This document shows positions 61,690 through 64,000 of a stretch of 64,000 nt of DNA, in pieces. Each line of letters starts with the position of its first letter. Positions within the stretch are counted from its first letter, which is position 1. Under the pieces are notes generated by a model. It saw only the letters and a program-made list of their open reading frames with translations. It searched no databases and was not told the DNA's origin. Origin of the DNA: Megaleporinus macrocephalus (taxonomy: Eukaryota; Chordata; Actinopteri; Characiformes; Anostomidae); NCBI GenBank assembly GCA_021613375.1, contig CM038704.1, positions 29,320,082 through 29,384,081 of the forward strand. Reading direction: 5' to 3'. Both the position numbers and the translations under genes were made by a program.

Positions 61690-62760
61690 CCGCTCTTCAG
61701 TTTTATCCATCCATTCTTCCTTCAGGTTTAACAAGATGCCCAGTGTCTGCTGAGGAAAAGCATCCCAACAGCATGATGCTGCCACCGCCATACTTCACTG
61801 TTGGGATGGTGTTTGTTAAGAAATACACAGTGTTGAATTTGTGCCACAAATAGCATTTAAAATTTTGTCCAGACAATTTTTGACCAAACACCTGCTCCCC
61901 CATTTTAGCTGTTCACTCTAACACTCACTGAAACACTCTTATGACTTTTTAGCTACTCTGACATACAGGCCAGCTGTGTGCAGAGCTTTTGCTATTGGTA
62001 ACTGATGCGGCTTCGCTCTCAGCCACTATAGCTCCTTCAGAGTGATTGGTGGTCTCTCGGCGGCTTCACTTACAAGTCCCCTTCTTGTTTTGAAGCAGAA
62101 TTTTAGGGGAACATCCTTGTCTAATCAGTGTCTATGTGGTGTGATAGAGCTTCCACTTCCCCAGAATTGAATTGTATTTACTGGAATTTCAAAATTATAT
62201 TATTGTAATTTATCACTCACAGACAAAGCAGTCAGATCCATATGCAGGGTTTTTATTACAACACGACATCCACATAAACACTGATACATATACAATTACA
62301 AACACAGAGGGGAGAATGAGAGGAGGCTATATACAAGCGGGATACACACTCAACAAGGGACACCTGGTGAACATAACATGACACAGGTGGATGGTGGAGC
62401 ACAGAGCATGTGGGGAAACATAATCAAAGACCATGTGGGATGGAAGGAAGGGCAGACAGGGCACGATCCTTATAACAATATTGTATAATTTCCTTTTTGT
62501 TCATTCATGTCTACAGTTTTATCTCTGCTTCCCCTAGAATGCTCTTGACCATTATTATTTTTTTATTTTTTCTTTAGAGTGGTACTTGAATTAAGGGGGT
62601 CTTTTTGCCAGAAAAGATTAACTTCTTTAATGATTCATAGGTAGAGGCCAATTATAAGCCAGATGTATCCTTATTAGGCAATATCTTTCAATGTGTAAAA
62701 TAGTAGCTTCACACAGGAATCGAATACTTACGCAAACAGCATTTTTCAGGCAGTCTTTTT
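61690..62760 (-). pseudogene. Tc1-type transposon remnant, interrupted
   Basis: On the minus strand, 61903-61703 encodes a fragment with the Tc1 catalytic-domain motif [20 protein letters not shown] (usual form 'GGGSIMLWGCFSA-GTG'). The neighbouring 61940-62165 and 62560-62760 keep decayed, non-coding pieces of the same kind of element, including a terminal region with GAATACTTACGC near 62722. A different ~274-bp repeat (62204-62477) splits the remnant. Frames are broken throughout and the enzyme is inactive. Confidence 0.6.
62204..62477 (-). mobile_element. Solo-LTR-like insertion
   Basis: Read on the minus strand, the segment starts TGTTATAAGG and ends in ATTACA, the TG...CA ends of a long terminal repeat. 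It has a TATA-like word near 62328-62334 and, about 75 bp further, an AATAAA at 62257-62252. That is the promoter-then-polyadenylation order of an LTR. The words ATATGGATCTGACTGCTTTG and CACATGCTCTGTGC are of a type common in fish LTR repeats. The candidate 5-bp flanks (ATTAT / ATATT) do not match perfectly, and no internal retroelement genes are present. Confidence 0.5.
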
Positions 62761-63600
62761 TTCTGACAAAACATTTCCCTTGTAAATCTAATTTCATTCA
62801 ACCTAACCATGGACAGCTGGTGAAAATTAGCTATTGGGTTACAAATGGATGTATTATCCCAGTTAATTAAACAGATGGAATTTTTGCTTATAAATAGAAA
62901 ATAAACCTTGAAACTCAAACTCATTACTCTATGAGCCATATTTGCTCAAAGGAAGAATTAGATGAAGGACACTTGACTAACAAAGTAAATAAACTGTTTC
63001 AATTAAGCTATGCTCAGAAACCTTTGCTGTTAATTTTCTAATCTATTTTTTAACCAATGGTATCCTGAGTAAGTTTTTTTTTGTGGGCTACTTTTTTCAA
63101 ACATCACCTTCTGATGTGTCAGTTAGATGGCAGACTCAAATTGCTACTCCTACCTATTATTAAAGCAGCAGACTATTTAAGGGGAGGAGTAATTCAGTTT
63201 TAAACATGGCAGTTAAATGAGATGGATGGCTATGTGACAGACACCGGAGCAAGACTGGTAATTTTTATCCAGCCTGAATCAACAGTATCTAGTAATTATA
63301 GACTGACAGCAGTGTGGAACCCTCTGGGCCTTAAAGGCCTTCAGGGAAGGACTAACAATTTCTAAAAAATATCTGGCCATAGTGTTTTACTTCATTTTTA
63401 TTTAGTAGTATTGTAGTAGTATTGTTAAAAGTATTGTTGGTTGTATTTAAATTCTGCAGACTTAGTAACAATACTCTTATTTCAGGGAATGGCTTGCTGG
63501 AAAATCTAGAAACTGTGTCACACATACACACCAATATATATAAAATATATAAAAGTGAACTAGAGGTCTGTGCGCCACCAATTTAGATTGTTCAGTAATT

Positions 63601-63607
<7 letters not shown>
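62761..63607. other. Non-coding, nothing recognised
   Basis: AT-rich unique sequence. Confidence 0.45.

Positions 63608-63680
<73 letters not shown>
63608..63680. repeat. (AT)n microsatellite
   Basis: About 36 perfect TA/AT units. Confidence 0.97.
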
Positions 63681-63681
<1 letters not shown>

Positions 63682-64000
63682 TACCATTTAAAAGTTTAGG
63701 ATCACTTTAGAATTTCATTTCATGCAATTTTCATGCAATTCACAAACAATATTGTCCATTTCACAATTTTTATTTCAGAATAAAAATGATTGTATTAAAG
63801 CCTATTTTTGTATAGAGGCTTATTTTGCATATAGTCCTATTATCAGCAATTCTCAGTCCTCTGCATTAATCTCCTGGTATGGCCGCCAATCCAAGTTAAG
63901 GATGTTATTGGGCTAATTGGTTGTTAGAAAACCATTGCTAACATTATAGTAATAAGTGAGCATAAAGAGGAGCACAACAGTCTAGTTAGTTTAGTATCTG
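63681..64000 (+). mobile_element. 5' end of a Tc1-like element, cut by window edge
   Basis: Starts CTACCATTTAAAAGTTTAGGATCACTTT, the terminal words of a common fish Tc1-like transposon ('taccattcaaaagtttggggtcact'). Internal leader words follow in order: TGTATAGAGGC, CAATTCTCAGTCCTCTGCAT, GGGCTAATTGGTTGTTAGAAAACC and AGCACAACAGTCTAGTT. The transposase would begin beyond the window. Its end abuts the TA repeat, in line with Tc1 insertion at TA. Confidence 0.75.

Overview
This window looks like teleost fish nuclear DNA. It has one intact protein-coding gene, an intronless SoxB2-type HMG-box gene that I identify as sox14 (CDS 34983-35774, + strand). Around it lie about 34 kb upstream and 27 kb downstream of non-coding sequence. 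The teleost call rests on the gene's sequence and on several repeats I recognise as fish-type: decayed Tc1-like transposons, short terminal-inverted-repeat elements, a tRNA-derived SINE remnant and abundant (AC)n/(AT)n/(ATT)n microsatellites. The terminal-inverted-repeat element at 58.3 kb resembles repeats I associate with characins and catfishes, so an otophysan source is possible but not shown.

Layout. 1-10.7 kb: non-coding, with a diverged array of ~0.6-kb units (1.7-3.3 kb), a well-preserved block (3.3-4.8 kb) and a short non-autonomous transposon (8.5-8.9 kb). 10.8-14 kb: two decayed Tc1-like elements of related type in opposite orientation. 14.1-15.5 kb: an old interleaved duplication. 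15.5-27.4 kb: several repeat-poor stretches rich in TAAT and ACAAT/ATTGT motifs that look like conserved developmental enhancers. 29-34.4 kb: a small CpG cluster, alternating CA/CG DNA, a 96-bp (AT)n and two blocks of a degenerate hexamer repeat. 34.3-37.03 kb: the sox14 transcription unit (promoter, leader with two uORFs, CDS, 3' UTR, polyadenylation signal). 37-52 kb: microsatellites, degenerate minisatellites, a duplication flanked by 41-bp direct repeats, a SINE remnant and a Tc1 N-terminal fragment. 52.3-54.4 kb: a long GA/GT satellite with higher-order structure. 54.4-61.3 kb: more enhancer-like sequence mixed with small repeats. 61.3-64 kb: a Tc1 remnant with a nested solo-LTR-like insertion, and the 5' end of another Tc1-like element set directly against an (AT)n tract.

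How it works together: developmental transcription-factor genes often sit alone in long non-coding domains filled with conserved enhancers. One gene of this class surrounded by motif-rich, repeat-poor islands fits that pattern. No alignment could be run, so every enhancer call is a candidate inferred from composition. I found no new gene system. The most unusual observations are the Gln/His-rich insertion in Sox14, the 41-bp-flanked duplication at 43.8-46.4 kb, the four-unit higher-order array at 53.4-54.3 kb and the CpG cluster 4.4 kb upstream of sox14.
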